Positions 26,170 to 36,082 of a stretch of DNA of 42,515 bases are shown in pieces. A program made the position numbers and the translations under genes. The notes below the pieces were generated by a model, which saw only the letters and a program-made list of their open reading frames with translations, did not search any database and was not told the origin of the DNA. How positions within the stretch are numbered: position 1 is the first letter of the stretch; every line of letters starts with the position of its first letter. The DNA lies in assembly GCA_017998095.1 (NCBI GenBank), contig JAGODU010000016.1:1-42515 (forward strand). The letters run 5' to 3'. Source of the DNA: Prolixibacteraceae bacterium (GTDB taxonomy: Bacteria; Bacteroidota; Bacteroidia; Bacteroidales; Prolixibacteraceae).

Positions 26170-26193
26170 GAAAAAGCCAGCAAGCTGGCTTTT
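26170..26193 (-). terminator. Intrinsic terminator of DUF4271-hemD
   Basis: AAAAGCCAGC (26172-26181) and GCTGGCTTTT (26184-26193) form a perfect stem. On the minus strand it is followed by TTTTT (complement of 26171-26175), 6 bp after the hemD stop. The plus side is also T-rich, so it could act in both directions. Confidence 0.8.
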
Positions 26194-26198
26194 ATTTT

Positions 26199-26990
26199 TT
26201 ATTTTTCTTTGTTCATTTTTTTTATGTACTGTTCCAGTGCCATCGTCATTGAAGGAGCCTCAGGATTCGGAGCTTGTATATCAAGTCTTAATCCCGCATC
26301 AGTTACTGCTTTCGCTGTTGATGAACCAAACGATGCAATTTTAATCTCTTTCTGTTCAAAATCAGGAAAATTTTGTAATAAAGATGTAATTCCTGATGGA
26401 CTGTAAAAAACAAGAATATCATAATTTACATCCTTCAGATCTGAAAGGTCACTGCATACTGTTTTATACAATATTGCTTTTGAATATTTTACATTTGCCT
26501 CATCTAGCAATTGAGGTATCTCTGCAGAATGAATATGAGACAAAGGTACCAGGAATGTCTCATCAAGATGCTTCTTAATTATATCAACCAACTCAGAAAA
26601 ATTCCCTTCTCCGTAGAAGATTTTCCTTTTTCTGTAAACTATATATTTTTGCAGATAAAAAGCTGTAGCTTCAGAAATACAAAAATATTTTAAAGTTTCG
26701 GGAACAGTTACCCTCATTTCATTACAAATACGGAAGAAGTGATCTATTGCAGTCCGACTTGTAAATATAACAGCAGTGTGGTCTAAAATACTCACCCTCG
26801 TCTGTCTGTATTCCTTGGCAGAAACTCCTTCTACCTGTGTAAAAGATCGGAAATCAACCTTTACGTTATTCCTTTCAGCAAACTCATGATAGGGCGACTT
26901 AGCCGTTGTAGGCTCTGCTTGCGAAACAAGTATTCTCTTGATTTTCAAAACCCAATATTTTAAGGTTCTACATTTTTTTACTCTCTCCAC
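26199..26990 (-). CDS. hemD: Uroporphyrinogen-III synthase
   Basis: The core begins at about LKIKRILVSQAEP and shows the two-lobe HemD pattern of Bacteroidota: KVDFRSFTQVEGVSAKEYRQ, VIFTSRTAIDHFF, and in the second lobe ILVFYSPSGITSLL and IASFGSSTAKAVTDAGL. It closes hydroxymethylbilane to uroporphyrinogen III in tetrapyrrole synthesis. The start is uncertain. The longest frame (ATG at 27035) overlaps DUF4271 by 58 bp and adds residues not expected in the family. GTG at 26990 has GGAGGA just upstream and overlaps by 13 bp. TTG at 26948 falls exactly at the family start but lacks a ribosome site. I give the GTG. No other hem gene is nearby. Confidence 0.88.
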   Translation of the reverse strand: MERVKKCRTLKYWVLKIKRILVSQAEPTTAKSPYHEFAERNNVKVDFRSFTQVEGVSAKEYRQTRVSILDHTAVIFTSRTAIDHFFRICNEMRVTVPETLKYFCISEATAFYLQKYIVYRKRKIFYGEGNFSELVDIIKKHLDETFLVPLSHIHSAEIPQLLDEANVKYSKAILYKTVCSDLSDLKDVNYDILVFYSPSGITSLLQNFPDFEQKEIKIASFGSSTAKAVTDAGLRLDIQAPNPEAPSMTMALEQYIKKMNKEK

Positions 26991-27892
26991 AAAATCCTCC
27001 ACACAAATACCAGAGGTAAAATTTCGAGGGTACAAAGGTATAAAATCAAATAATAAATTGAAAAAACTTTTTGACCAATAACTTGAATTCCTCTGTAAAT
27101 GCCCTGAAAAATGTTAAAAACAATCAAAATACCTCCTATAATGAAAAAAACTAATGCAATATCAGTCTTAATAAAAAACAATGCAATAGCTATTGGAAAC
27201 AGCAATAATCCAGTTACTCTGTTACCTAATTTTAAATAAAAGATATATTCTCGTGTTTCAGATGATGTGTCGAATATAAAACCGGTTAACCTATAAGCCA
27301 TAAACTTTATTATCACCCAGCCAAATATTGCTCCCAGACATATTCCGTATAAAACTATAGACGAATCATTGTCTCCATAGAAATTAGCAATATGATAAAG
27401 ATATAATCCGGCATTAAGGAAAAAGAATAAATCAAGCCGATTTGAAACTTCTAATAAGCTTCCGACTTTTTCTCTGTATAATCTGTTGGCTACTACTTTA
27501 TTAAACACAGACTGAAGTAACTGTGAAATATATTTTTCTGATGACAGCAACATGGTTACCAATAAAACAAAAAGTAGTACTATCAGTATGATAGACCAAT
27601 TTTCAACAAATTGATTCTTGGGTATAAAGTTGAAATTATAATATCCTTCCTCAATTTTTTCAAAAAAACATGGCTGAATTAATTTTTGAAATAATGTATC
27701 CCCGAAAGTATAAGTCAGGGTATCAGGATATACTTTGGTTATAATTGAGTCGACAGCATTTATTGTATCAACTGATGAATATATATATTGACTTCCGGAG
27801 GCTGAAATTGAATCAGCAACAGATAAACTGTCCTTTGCAATATTAAATTCACTTAAAAAACCCTTCATCTGAAGCACCGAAAATGATATCAT
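26978..27892 (-). CDS. DUF4271 polytopic membrane protein
   Basis: The product is 304 residues. A polar N-terminal region of about 100 residues, probably outside the membrane, is followed by a helix at about 99-117, an amphipathic segment, and then about six more helices (FFFLNAGLYLYHIANFY, LYGICLGAIFGWVIIKFMAY, NRVTGLLLFPIAIALFF, IALVFFIIGGILIVFNIFQG, IYYLILYLCTLEILPLVFVW). Size, topology and position directly before hemD fit DUF4271, a Bacteroidota-specific family of unknown function. It overlaps or abuts hemD and probably shares its promoter. A start at M9 (27868) is possible. Confidence 0.85.
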   Translation of the reverse strand: MISFSVLQMKGFLSEFNIAKDSLSVADSISASGSQYIYSSVDTINAVDSIITKVYPDTLTYTFGDTLFQKLIQPCFFEKIEEGYYNFNFIPKNQFVENWSIILIVLLFVLLVTMLLSSEKYISQLLQSVFNKVVANRLYREKVGSLLEVSNRLDLFFFLNAGLYLYHIANFYGDNDSSIVLYGICLGAIFGWVIIKFMAYRLTGFIFDTSSETREYIFYLKLGNRVTGLLLFPIAIALFFIKTDIALVFFIIGGILIVFNIFQGIYRGIQVIGQKVFSIYYLILYLCTLEILPLVFVWRILWRE

Positions 27893-27914
27893 TTCATCAT
27901 TTCATTTAATGGTG

Positions 27915-27922
27915 CAAAGATA
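27915..27922 (-). promoter_or_regulatory. Probable -7 element of DUF4271-hemD
   Basis: The minus strand reads TATCTTTG, an exact TAnnTTTG match, 22 bp before the start codon, in the short divergent region shared with dus. No clear -33 TTTG is visible. Confidence 0.4.
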
Positions 27923-27966
27923 ATATTATTTTTACTTTTTGTTTATCCTTAGTTTTCATCGTTTTT

Positions 27967-28893
27967 ATGGAGATACATTTTGCCCCTATTCAGGGATATA
28001 CTGATAATGCATACAGAAAAGCTCATTTCCTGTATGCTGGAGGAATTGATTATTATTACACTTCTTATTATTCTACAGATAATATAGGTAAAGTATATCT
28101 GGGAAAAAAAATTTCTCCCTCACCCGAAGATTTATTTAAAATCACTATTCCCCAGATTCTTCCTGCAAATATTTCTGAACTAAAAATTCTTCTTCCATTT
28201 GTTTTGGAAATGAACACCCGGGAAATAAATCTTAATTTTGGATGCCCATACCCGATGGCTATTAATAAAGGCAGAGGAGCATATCTCATTAAAAATCACA
28301 TAATCGTTAATGACATTATAAAATATATATCTGATTATTCTGATCTTGAAATCAGTATTAAAACAAGAATCGGTATTAATGACAAAAATGAAATATTCAG
28401 TCTTTTAGAAAATATCTATTTCAAAAAATTAACCCGTATTATAATTCACCCAAGAGTTGCAAATCAACTCTATAAAGGAAATGTTTCAATTGATTCTTTT
28501 ATAAAATGTAATGAATTATTTCCCGATTTCAATCTAGTCTATAATGGAGATATTACATCTGTTGATGATTTTAATTTGATTAAATCACTTATGCCTGATC
28601 AGAATAAATGGATGATTGGCAGAGGACTACTAAATAATCCGCTATTAGCATTTCATCTGAAATCACCTGAAATCAACTCTCCTTTAGAAATACGTAACCG
28701 TATTAGTTATTTTACAAATAATCTTATTAATGAAATTGAGAATGACAGTAATGACCCTAAACATGCTTTAAATCGGATTAAGAATCAATTTGAATACCTG
28801 TCTGCCTCTCTACCAAATCCTAAAAAAATCAATAAATTGATATCGAAATCTAAGACTACAGATGAAATAAGACAAATTGTAAATCACTTTTAA
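27967..28893 (+). CDS. tRNA-dihydrouridine synthase family protein
   Basis: The product is 308 residues. The TIM-barrel start is MEIHFAPIQGYTDNAYRKAH. The catalytic cysteine C93 sits in INLNFGCPYPMAINKGRGAY, and FMN-binding segments are visible as ISIKTRIG, IIIHPRV and LVYNGDI, with MIGRGLLNNP near the end. It reduces uridine to dihydrouridine in the D-loop of tRNAs, using FMN and NADPH. The protein is more divergent than DusA/DusB, so I give no letter. It is divergent from DUF4271 and 137 bp before valS in the same direction; no terminator is visible between them. Confidence 0.93.
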   Translation: MEIHFAPIQGYTDNAYRKAHFLYAGGIDYYYTSYYSTDNIGKVYLGKKISPSPEDLFKITIPQILPANISELKILLPFVLEMNTREINLNFGCPYPMAINKGRGAYLIKNHIIVNDIIKYISDYSDLEISIKTRIGINDKNEIFSLLENIYFKKLTRIIIHPRVANQLYKGNVSIDSFIKCNELFPDFNLVYNGDITSVDDFNLIKSLMPDQNKWMIGRGLLNNPLLAFHLKSPEINSPLEIRNRISYFTNNLINEIENDSNDPKHALNRIKNQFEYLSASLPNPKKINKLISKSKTTDEIRQIVNHF

Positions 28894-28983
28894 TTATTAA
28901 TCATTAAGCATACCCTTATTTATTTTATATTATCTGTTCCTCAACCAAAAATTATTAATCCTCCTATCCAATTACAATTTTTT

Positions 28984-28991
28984 TATTTTTG
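28984..28991 (+). promoter_or_regulatory. Possible -7 element of valS
   Basis: TATTTTTG matches TAnnTTTG and lies 39 bp before the valS ATG. The region is T-rich and no -33 TTTG is seen, so chance is possible. Confidence 0.3.
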
Positions 28992-29030
28992 TAAAATTTT
29001 TGTTTCTAAACTTTTATAATTCTTAATTAA

Positions 29031-31661
29031 ATGGAAATTCCTAGCAAGTACGATTCTGCCTCAATTGAAGATAAATGGTACAAATACTGGATGGATTATA
29101 ATTTCTTCCATTCAGAACCTGACGAAAGAGAACCATATACTATTGTAATTCCTCCTCCAAATGTTACAGGTGTTTTACACATGGGTCACATGCTTAATAA
29201 TACCATTCAGGATATTTTGGTTAGAAGAGCAAGAATGGCGGGTAAAAATGCTTGCTGGGTGCCCGGAACTGATCACGCTTCCATTGCAACTGAAGCTAAA
29301 GTGGTCGCAAAATTAAAATCAGAAGGAATCAATAAATCTGATCTCACAAGGGAAGAATTCTTAAAACATGCATGGGACTGGACTCATAAACATGGAGGAA
29401 TTATCCTTGAACAGTTAAAGAAACTTGGTGCCTCATGTGATTGGGAAAGAACAAGCTTCACCATGGACGATAAACGCTCAGAATCTGTAATTAAAGTTTT
29501 TGTAAACTTATATAACAAGGGACTCGTATACCGGGGAGTAAGAATGGTAAACTGGGATCCTCAGGCAAAGACAGCCGTTTCTGATGAAGAAGTTATTTAT
29601 AAAGAAGAAAAATCTAAACTGTATTACGTAAGATATAAAATTGAAAAATCTGAAAACGAATGGGTAACAATCGCAACAACTCGTCCTGAAACTATTCTGG
29701 GCGATACTGCTGTTTGTGTTAATCCAAACGATAAAAGGTTTTCAAATCTTAAAGGGAAAAGAGTACTTGTCCCTTTAGTCAACAGAAGCATTCCTATCAT
29801 AGCGGATGACTATGTTGATATGGAATTTGGTACAGGCTGCTTAAAAATCACTCCTGCTCATGATGTCAATGACTATGAAATAGGGATGAGACATAATCTT
29901 CAAACAATTGATACTTTTAACGATGATGGTACTTTAAGCGAAAATGCTCAGATACTTGTAGGAGTAGATCGCTTTGAAGCCAGAAAACTTATTGTTCCAA
30001 TGCTTGAAGAAGCCGGCAATATGGTTAAGGTTGAAGAATACACTAATAAAATTGGATATTCTGAAAGAACTAATGTAGTTATCGAACCAAAACTGTCAGC
30101 TCAATGGTTCATTGCTATGGAGAAGATAGCTAAACCGGCTTTAAAAGCAGTTGAAGATGACGATATTGTATTTTACCCATCCAAATTTAAGAATTTGTAC
30201 CGCCACTGGATGAGTAATGTAAAAGACTGGTGCATAAGCCGCCAGTTGTGGTGGGGACATCAGATTCCGGTTTATTATTTAAACGATGGCAGCTATGTTG
30301 TCGCTGATAGCGCAGAGAAAGCTTTAGAATTAGCTAAAATAAAAACAAATAATCAAAACCTTACTCTAAGTGATCTGCGTCAGGATGAAGATGTTCTTGA
30401 TACTTGGGCTTCATCATGGTTATGGCCAATATCTGTTTTTGATGGCATCAACGAACCTGAAAATAAAGATATCAAATACTATTATCCGTCAAACGACCTC
30501 GTTACTGCTCCTGAAATTATTTTCTTCTGGGTAGCCAGAATGATAATTGCAGGATATGAATTCAGAAATGATAAACCTTTTAAAAATGTTTATTTCACCG
30601 GAATAGTTAGAGACAAGCTACACAGGAAAATGTCCAAGTCGCTGGGCAATTCTCCGGATCCTTTAGAACTAATTGAAAAATATGGTGCTGATGGTGTCCG
30701 TGTTGGTATGCTTCTAAGTTCTCCTGCAGGGAATGACCTGTTATTTGATGAATCGCTCACTGAACAGGGTAGAAATTTCACAGCTAAAATATGGAATGCA
30801 TTTCGTCTCGTGAAATCTTGGGATGTTGACAACACTCTTCCTCAACCTGAACACTCAAGAGTTGCTTTAGATTGGTTTGATATTAAACTCAGCAATGTGA
30901 TTGCTGAAATGGACGATCACTTCTCCAAATTCAGAATTTCTGATGCATTGATGCTTATATACACTACTATTCGGGATGAATTTTCCTCGTGGCTCCTCGA
31001 AATTGTTAAACCTGCCTATATGCAGCCAATCGACAAGGCGACTTATGATAAGGTTGTTTCTCTTTTTGATGATTTGATGAAAATACTTCATCCTTTTATG
31101 CCTTTCATTACAGAAGAAATTTGGCAACTCCTTTCTGAAAGGGAAAAGGGTGAAAGCATTATGGTATCACTAATACCAAAAGCTAAAATCATTGATGAAA
31201 ATATTCTTGAAAACTTTGAAGATGTTAAGGAAGCTGTTACAGGTATCAGAAACATCAGAAAAGCAAATAACATAGCTTTTAAAGAAGAAATAAAACTCTT
31301 TATCAACAAGGGCTCAAAAGGATATAATTCCCATTTCAATTCAGTTCTCATTAAACTATGTAACCTTTCAGAAATTAACTTAATAAATGAAGATATTAAG
31401 GGTGCTGTATCATTTCTGGTAAAAACATCCGGATTCTTTGTTGAACTGGGTGAAAAGGCAGATATTGAAAGCGAACTAAAAAAGCTTGAAGAAGAATTAA
31501 ACTATACTAAGGGCTTTTTAAAATCAGTGTTGTCTAAGTTAAGTAATGAAAAGTTTGTAAATAGTGCTCCTGATAAAGTCGTCGAAATGGAGCGGAAGAA
31601 AAAGGCAGATGCTGAAGATAAGATAAAATCTCTGGAAGAAAGAATCGCAGCTTTCAAATAA
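29031..31661 (+). CDS. valS: Valyl-tRNA synthetase
   Basis: The product is 876 residues, the normal length for class Ia ValRS. The HIGH motif appears as HMGH (50-53) in [17 protein letters not shown], and the KMSKS motif is K533-S537 in RKMSKSLGN. The editing domain contains [17 protein letters not shown] and [13 protein letters not shown]. The anticodon domain follows, and the last 65 residues are the ValRS-specific tRNA-binding coiled coil ([20 protein letters not shown]). It charges tRNA-Val in the cytosol. A bidirectional terminator separates it from the convergent ilvE. Confidence 0.98.
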   Translation: MEIPSKYDSASIEDKWYKYWMDYNFFHSEPDEREPYTIVIPPPNVTGVLHMGHMLNNTIQDILVRRARMAGKNACWVPGTDHASIATEAKVVAKLKSEGINKSDLTREEFLKHAWDWTHKHGGIILEQLKKLGASCDWERTSFTMDDKRSESVIKVFVNLYNKGLVYRGVRMVNWDPQAKTAVSDEEVIYKEEKSKLYYVRYKIEKSENEWVTIATTRPETILGDTAVCVNPNDKRFSNLKGKRVLVPLVNRSIPIIADDYVDMEFGTGCLKITPAHDVNDYEIGMRHNLQTIDTFNDDGTLSENAQILVGVDRFEARKLIVPMLEEAGNMVKVEEYTNKIGYSERTNVVIEPKLSAQWFIAMEKIAKPALKAVEDDDIVFYPSKFKNLYRHWMSNVKDWCISRQLWWGHQIPVYYLNDGSYVVADSAEKALELAKIKTNNQNLTLSDLRQDEDVLDTWASSWLWPISVFDGINEPENKDIKYYYPSNDLVTAPEIIFFWVARMIIAGYEFRNDKPFKNVYFTGIVRDKLHRKMSKSLGNSPDPLELIEKYGADGVRVGMLLSSPAGNDLLFDESLTEQGRNFTAKIWNAFRLVKSWDVDNTLPQPEHSRVALDWFDIKLSNVIAEMDDHFSKFRISDALMLIYTTIRDEFSSWLLEIVKPAYMQPIDKATYDKVVSLFDDLMKILHPFMPFITEEIWQLLSEREKGESIMVSLIPKAKIIDENILENFEDVKEAVTGIRNIRKANNIAFKEEIKLFINKGSKGYNSHFNSVLIKLCNLSEINLINEDIKGAVSFLVKTSGFFVELGEKADIESELKKLEEELNYTKGFLKSVLSKLSNEKFVNSAPDKVVEMERKKKADAEDKIKSLEERIAAFK

Positions 31662-31663
31662 TA

Positions 31664-31697
31664 AAAAAACGTCAACCTCCCGGTTGACGTTTTTTAT
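31664..31697. terminator. Bidirectional intrinsic terminator between valS and ilvE
   Basis: AAAAAACGTCAACC (31664-31677) pairs perfectly with GGTTGACGTTTTTT (31682-31695) around TCCC. T-tracts are present on both strands, so it can end valS from the left and ilvE from the right. Confidence 0.92.
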
Positions 31698-31703
31698 TTA
31701 ATT

Positions 31704-32717
31704 TTATTCTAACACAGTTACCCAACCATGCGTGTCAGGCTCATCTCCGTATTGAATACCTAATAATTTCTTATAAAGCTTAATACTTTTCTCTCCTGGT
31801 TCTTCACCATAAAAGTAACGAATATCCTCATCTGCATCATATATGCTTCTTATTGGGGATATTACAGCTGCTGTACCACATGCTCCGGCTTCAGAAAATT
31901 CTTTTAGCTCTTCTACAGGTATCTGCCTTTCTTCAACTGTCATGCCAAGATCCAATGCTATCTGTCTCAGGCTCTTATTTGTAATTGAAGGTAATATGGA
32001 ATTAGACTTAGGAGTTATGTATGCATTCCCTTTTATACCAAAAAAGTTAGCCGGCCCACATTCATCTATATATTTCTTTTCTTTAGCATCAAGATACAAT
32101 ACTGCTGAATAACCTTCTTCATGTGCTTTTACACCTGCACATAAGCCTGCAGCATAATTACCACCAACTTTTATTGTACCTGTTCCAAGCGGAGCTGCCC
32201 GATCATAATGACGATAAATCACGTAATCAGTAGGTTTAAATCCTGCTTTAAAATAAGGCCCTACAGGTGTTACAAAGACTAAAAACAAATACTCATCGGC
32301 AGGTTTTACTCCTACCTGAGGACCCGTACCTATCAATAACGGGCGAATATATAAAGATGCGCCTGATTCAAAGGGAGGAACAAAATGTTTATTCAACTCT
32401 ACAACTTTTAATACAGCTTCCTTAAATTTTTCAATTGGCAATTCCTGCATTAAAATACCTCTTGCAGAAGCCTGCATACGCATTGCATTTTCATCAAGTC
32501 TGAAAAGCCTGACCTTGCCATCTTTACCACGATATGCCTTTAATCCTTCGAAAGCTTCTTGCCCGTAATGTAAACAAGTAGCTGCCATATGCATTGTTAT
32601 CTGAGGTGATGATGATATTTCAATTTCACCCCATTTCCCATTCCTGTAATAACAACGAACATTGTAATCGGTGTCTCTATAACCGAATCCAAGATCTTTC
32701 CAGTCAATATTTTCCAT
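31704..32717 (-). CDS. ilvE: Branched-chain amino acid aminotransferase
   Basis: The product is 337 residues, a fold-type IV PLP enzyme. The PLP lysine is probably K183 in GTGTIKVGGNYAAGL. Other family segments are LHYGQEAFEGLKAYRGKDG, SLYIRPLLIGTG and the C-terminal EAGACGTAAVISPI. It transfers the amino group between glutamate and leucine, isoleucine or valine, for synthesis or breakdown. It stands alone, with no ilv/leu genes nearby. The neighbour valS is a thematic match (valine), but the genes converge and are separately terminated. Confidence 0.96.
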   Translation of the reverse strand: MENIDWKDLGFGYRDTDYNVRCYYRNGKWGEIEISSSPQITMHMAATCLHYGQEAFEGLKAYRGKDGKVRLFRLDENAMRMQASARGILMQELPIEKFKEAVLKVVELNKHFVPPFESGASLYIRPLLIGTGPQVGVKPADEYLFLVFVTPVGPYFKAGFKPTDYVIYRHYDRAAPLGTGTIKVGGNYAAGLCAGVKAHEEGYSAVLYLDAKEKKYIDECGPANFFGIKGNAYITPKSNSILPSITNKSLRQIALDLGMTVEERQIPVEELKEFSEAGACGTAAVISPIRSIYDADEDIRYFYGEEPGEKSIKLYKKLLGIQYGDEPDTHGWVTVLE

Positions 32718-32845
32718 TATAATTATTGTTAGTTCGTTAATCTTAATTTGATAAAAACCAGTTTAAAGGTAAAAATTATGACTTAAAATAAATAAGTCTA
32801 AAGTCATATTTAAACAATAGTTCTTAATAATTAACTATTTCTAAT

Positions 32846-32874
32846 AAAAAACCCTGCCTTTTAAGCAGGGTTTT
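32846..32874 (-). terminator. Intrinsic terminator of secDF
   Basis: On the minus strand AAAACCCTGC (32874-32865) pairs with GCAGGGTTTT (32857-32848) around seven bases, followed by TTTTTT (complement of the A-run). It lies about 22 bp after the secDF stop. Confidence 0.88.
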
Positions 32875-32895
32875 AATATCTGATTTAAATAAAAA

Positions 32896-35800
32896 TTAAC
32901 CCTTCTTCAATTTCCTTTTTTCAACCCAACGCTGAACATCATAAGATATCGGCGTTGCAATAAATACTGTTGAATATACCCCGGAGATACAACCAATAAG
33001 CATTGCAACAGCAAAACCACGTATAGAAGCACCACCGAAAATAATTATTGCAAGTAGTACAACGATTACAGAAAGTGAAGTGTTTAATGTACGACGCAAT
33101 GTGTGATTAACTGCATTGTCCATATTGTTCTCCAATGTTTCTTTCGGATGTAATCCTAAATATTCACGAATCCTGTCGAAAATAACCACTGTATCGTTTA
33201 TTGAATATCCTATAACAGTAAGAATTGCAGCTATGAACGTCTGGTCAACTTCCATGTTAAAAGGCAACATGCCTCTGAATAATGAGAAGAATCCCAACAC
33301 AAAAATTGCATCATGCGCAAGAGAAGCTATACCTCCAAGACTATAATACCATTTCTTGAACCTGAATAGAATGTAAATAAATATACCAACAAGTGAAAGG
33401 AAAATTGCTAATACAGCTCCTTTCTTAATATCATCAGAGATTGTTGGTCCGACTTTATTTGAACTTTTAATATAACTTTGAATAAAGTTCTCTTTAGAAA
33501 TTTCACCTGTGATCGGTTTCAATCCGGCGAATAATTTATCTTCAATCTGATTATCAACTTCTTTACTATTCTCATCAATTCTGAAGTCAGTTGTAATACG
33601 AACTGTATTATTAGATCCGAATGTTTTTACTTCCGGTGCTGAACCAAACTCATCAGTAAGCAATTGCGAAACTTCAGCTACTTTTACATCCTGTTTGAAT
33701 TCTACAACGTAAGTACGTCCCCCCTTAAAGTCAATACCATAGTCGAATCCCCTGAAAACCATCGAAAGTATTGAAACACCAACAATTACACTTGAAATCC
33801 AGTATGCTACTTTACGGTTTTTAATAAATTTATAGTTAGTTGACTGGAGTATCTTCATTGCAAACTTAGTAATGAACTTAACATTGATATTTTTGGAAAG
33901 GAAGAATTCTAATATCAATCGGGTAATAAATATTGCAGTAAAGAGCGATGTTAAAATACCTATGATAAGTGTAGTAGCAAAACCTTTTATTGGACCTGAA
34001 CCAAAGAAATATAGAACAATACCTGTAAGCATGGTCGTTAGCTGACCATCTATGATAGCTGAAAAAGCATTCTTGAATCCATCGGCAACAGCAAGCTTTA
34101 ATCCCTTACCCGCTCTAAGCTCTTCCTGTATCCTTTCATAGATAAGTACGTTGGCATCAACCGCCATACCTACCGTTAGAACAATACCCGCTATACCAGG
34201 CAATGTAAGCACTGCTCCAAATGACGCAAGTACCCCCATAATAAAGAACAGGTTCAAAAGCAATGCTGTATTTGCAATATTTCCTGCCTGACCTGTATAC
34301 ATAAGCATCATAAACAACATTACAAATATGAAGGCAATAATAAATGACCACATCCCTGCATTGATTGATTCCTTTCCCAATGTTGGACCAACCACATATT
34401 CTTCAACAATATTTGCCGGAGCAGGCATTTTACCTGACTTCAACATGTTTGCTAAGTCTTTTGCTTCTTCAACAGTAAAATTACCAGTGATATTTGAACG
34501 ACCTCCTGTAATTTCACTTTGGACAGTAGGATAAGATACAACATAACCATCAAGAACAATGGCTATCGATTTGCCAAGATTGTCTTTAGTCATTCTTGCC
34601 CAAATCTTTGAACCTTCACTGTTCATGTTCATATTAACTTCAGCAGATGCTTTGTTTTGGCCGAAATCTTGATTCGCATCAGTAATGACTCCTCCGTCCA
34701 GAGGAGCTTTACCATCACGAGTAGTAACTTTAAGAGCTACAAGCTGGTAAAATACACCCTTTTCATCAAATGGTTTTAACTGCCAGCTAAGTTTTAAATC
34801 TCTTGGAAGAAGTGATTTCTGCTTTGCTAAACTTAAATAGTAATTTACTGTTGATGTATCACTATAGTTTGCAATACCAACAACTGGTCCCGGGAATAAC
34901 TGACCCTGATTGTTTACGTTTGGCATTAAAACATTAAACAATGGATAATCAGCCTTCATATTTCCGGAAGCATCTGCCGGACTATCAGCTTTTTTAGTTT
35001 CAATTTCATCAAGAAGAGATAAATCTTCTTTCTTTTCTCCCTCAGAAACCTGAGTTGTACTGTCTTTAGCTTCATCAAGTATGCTTTTTGCAGCTGAAGT
35101 TTCAGTTGAACTTTTTATCGTTTTACTGCTTGTCCCAATATTCATGTCTTTCAACATGTTATTAACTTCAAGCAAATAAGGATATATTTCCTGATTTTCA
35201 AATGTTTCCCAGAATTCAAGAGAAGCAGTTCCCTGAAGTAGATTACGAACACGTTCTTTATCCTTCACACCAGGAAGCTCAACAAGAATTCTGCCTCTTT
35301 GTGCAAGCTTTTGAATATTTGGTGAAACAACACCAAAACGGTCAATACGAGATCTTAAGATGTTAAATGAGTTATCAATTGCAGCATCAGCTTCGCTTTT
35401 AATAACTTCTATAACTTCGTTATTTGTTGAATTGAAAGTAATTCTGTCTTTCAACTCAGGAGTAAGAAAATTGGCTGCGAGCCTTGCATTAGGATCAATT
35501 TCCTTGAATGCATTCCCAAACAACGTGACAAAATCTTCCTGACTGTTTTTTTGTTTTTCCTGTGCAAGCCTGATTGCTGCATTGAATGTCGAGTCCTTGC
35601 TGTAATTTGACAAAGCCCTGACAAGGTCAACAACTGAAATTTCAAGGGTTACGTTCATACCACCCTTTAAGTCAAGACCAAGATTTATTTCCCTTTGTTT
35701 TACCTCTTTATAAGTGAATTTACGAATACCGAGAAAGTTATAAACGGTTTCGCCTGACATTGAATCAAGGTAGTGAAACTCTTTCTTGTCATTACCTTTT

Positions 35801-35916
35801 GCAATCTGGGCAGCTTTCTTTTCTACCCGCGTTGATACCAGCGTAAAAGAAAGCTGGTATATACAAACCAAGGCCAGTAAAATTGAAAATAGCCTTATAA
35901 CGCCTTTATTCTGCAT
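32896..35916 (-). CDS. secDF: Fused protein translocase subunit SecDF
   Basis: The product is 1006 residues, a single-chain SecD-SecF fusion as usual in Bacteroidota. The SecD half has an N-terminal helix (8-27), the LGLDLKGGMNVTLE motif (residues 79-92), a large periplasmic domain with an acidic, low-complexity insertion at about 260-320, and the membrane motif GMAVDANVLIYERI. The SecF half starts near residue 690 with DYGIDFKGGRTYVVEF and has GYSINDTVVIFDRIRE. It uses the proton motive force to help SecYEG complete export and membrane insertion. It is monocistronic with its own terminator. A TATATTTG -7 match lies 49 bp upstream. Confidence 0.97.
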   Translation of the reverse strand: MQNKGVIRLFSILLALVCIYQLSFTLVSTRVEKKAAQIAKGNDKKEFHYLDSMSGETVYNFLGIRKFTYKEVKQREINLGLDLKGGMNVTLEISVVDLVRALSNYSKDSTFNAAIRLAQEKQKNSQEDFVTLFGNAFKEIDPNARLAANFLTPELKDRITFNSTNNEVIEVIKSEADAAIDNSFNILRSRIDRFGVVSPNIQKLAQRGRILVELPGVKDKERVRNLLQGTASLEFWETFENQEIYPYLLEVNNMLKDMNIGTSSKTIKSSTETSAAKSILDEAKDSTTQVSEGEKKEDLSLLDEIETKKADSPADASGNMKADYPLFNVLMPNVNNQGQLFPGPVVGIANYSDTSTVNYYLSLAKQKSLLPRDLKLSWQLKPFDEKGVFYQLVALKVTTRDGKAPLDGGVITDANQDFGQNKASAEVNMNMNSEGSKIWARMTKDNLGKSIAIVLDGYVVSYPTVQSEITGGRSNITGNFTVEEAKDLANMLKSGKMPAPANIVEEYVVGPTLGKESINAGMWSFIIAFIFVMLFMMLMYTGQAGNIANTALLLNLFFIMGVLASFGAVLTLPGIAGIVLTVGMAVDANVLIYERIQEELRAGKGLKLAVADGFKNAFSAIIDGQLTTMLTGIVLYFFGSGPIKGFATTLIIGILTSLFTAIFITRLILEFFLSKNINVKFITKFAMKILQSTNYKFIKNRKVAYWISSVIVGVSILSMVFRGFDYGIDFKGGRTYVVEFKQDVKVAEVSQLLTDEFGSAPEVKTFGSNNTVRITTDFRIDENSKEVDNQIEDKLFAGLKPITGEISKENFIQSYIKSSNKVGPTISDDIKKGAVLAIFLSLVGIFIYILFRFKKWYYSLGGIASLAHDAIFVLGFFSLFRGMLPFNMEVDQTFIAAILTVIGYSINDTVVIFDRIREYLGLHPKETLENNMDNAVNHTLRRTLNTSLSVIVVLLAIIIFGGASIRGFAVAMLIGCISGVYSTVFIATPISYDVQRWVEKRKLKKG

Positions 35917-35964
35917 TTGTTTTAATTTTATTAATTCTTATACAAGATTTTTTAAACTGAACGG

Positions 35965-35972
35965 CAAATATA
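35965..35972 (-). promoter_or_regulatory. Probable -7 element of secDF
   Basis: The minus strand reads TATATTTG, an exact TAnnTTTG match, 48 bp before the secDF start. The -33 element is not clear. Confidence 0.4.
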
Positions 35973-36023
35973 TCTTTTTTTTAAATAACGTTAGTTCATA
36001 ATTTTAAATTCTTTAGAACAACA

Positions 36024-36056
36024 TTTGCTCTTGCATCATTTTTTTCCTTAGCTTTG
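36024..36056 (+). promoter_or_regulatory. Complete Bacteroidota-type promoter of elbB
   Basis: TTTG (36024-36027), a 21-bp spacer and TAGCTTTG (36049-36056) match both elements of the TTTG/TAnnTTTG consensus exactly. The start codon follows at 36083, preceded directly by AGGAG, a rare Shine-Dalgarno-like match in this window. This is the best promoter in the region. Confidence 0.7.
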
Positions 36057-36082
36057 ATTAGGAGAATTTTAAAATACAGGAG

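Noticed and set aside
26130..26183. Longer FG-GAP protein starting at 26183
   Set aside because: It would begin inside the hemD terminator and move the signal peptide away from the N-terminus.
31843..32112. Plus-strand open frame opposite ilvE
   Set aside because: It is a shadow of a conserved coding sequence without any recognisable domain.
32718..32895. Regulatory leader (T-box or attenuator) upstream of ilvE
   Set aside because: No leader peptide with branched-chain codons or T-box sequence was seen; the hairpin there is oriented as the secDF terminator.
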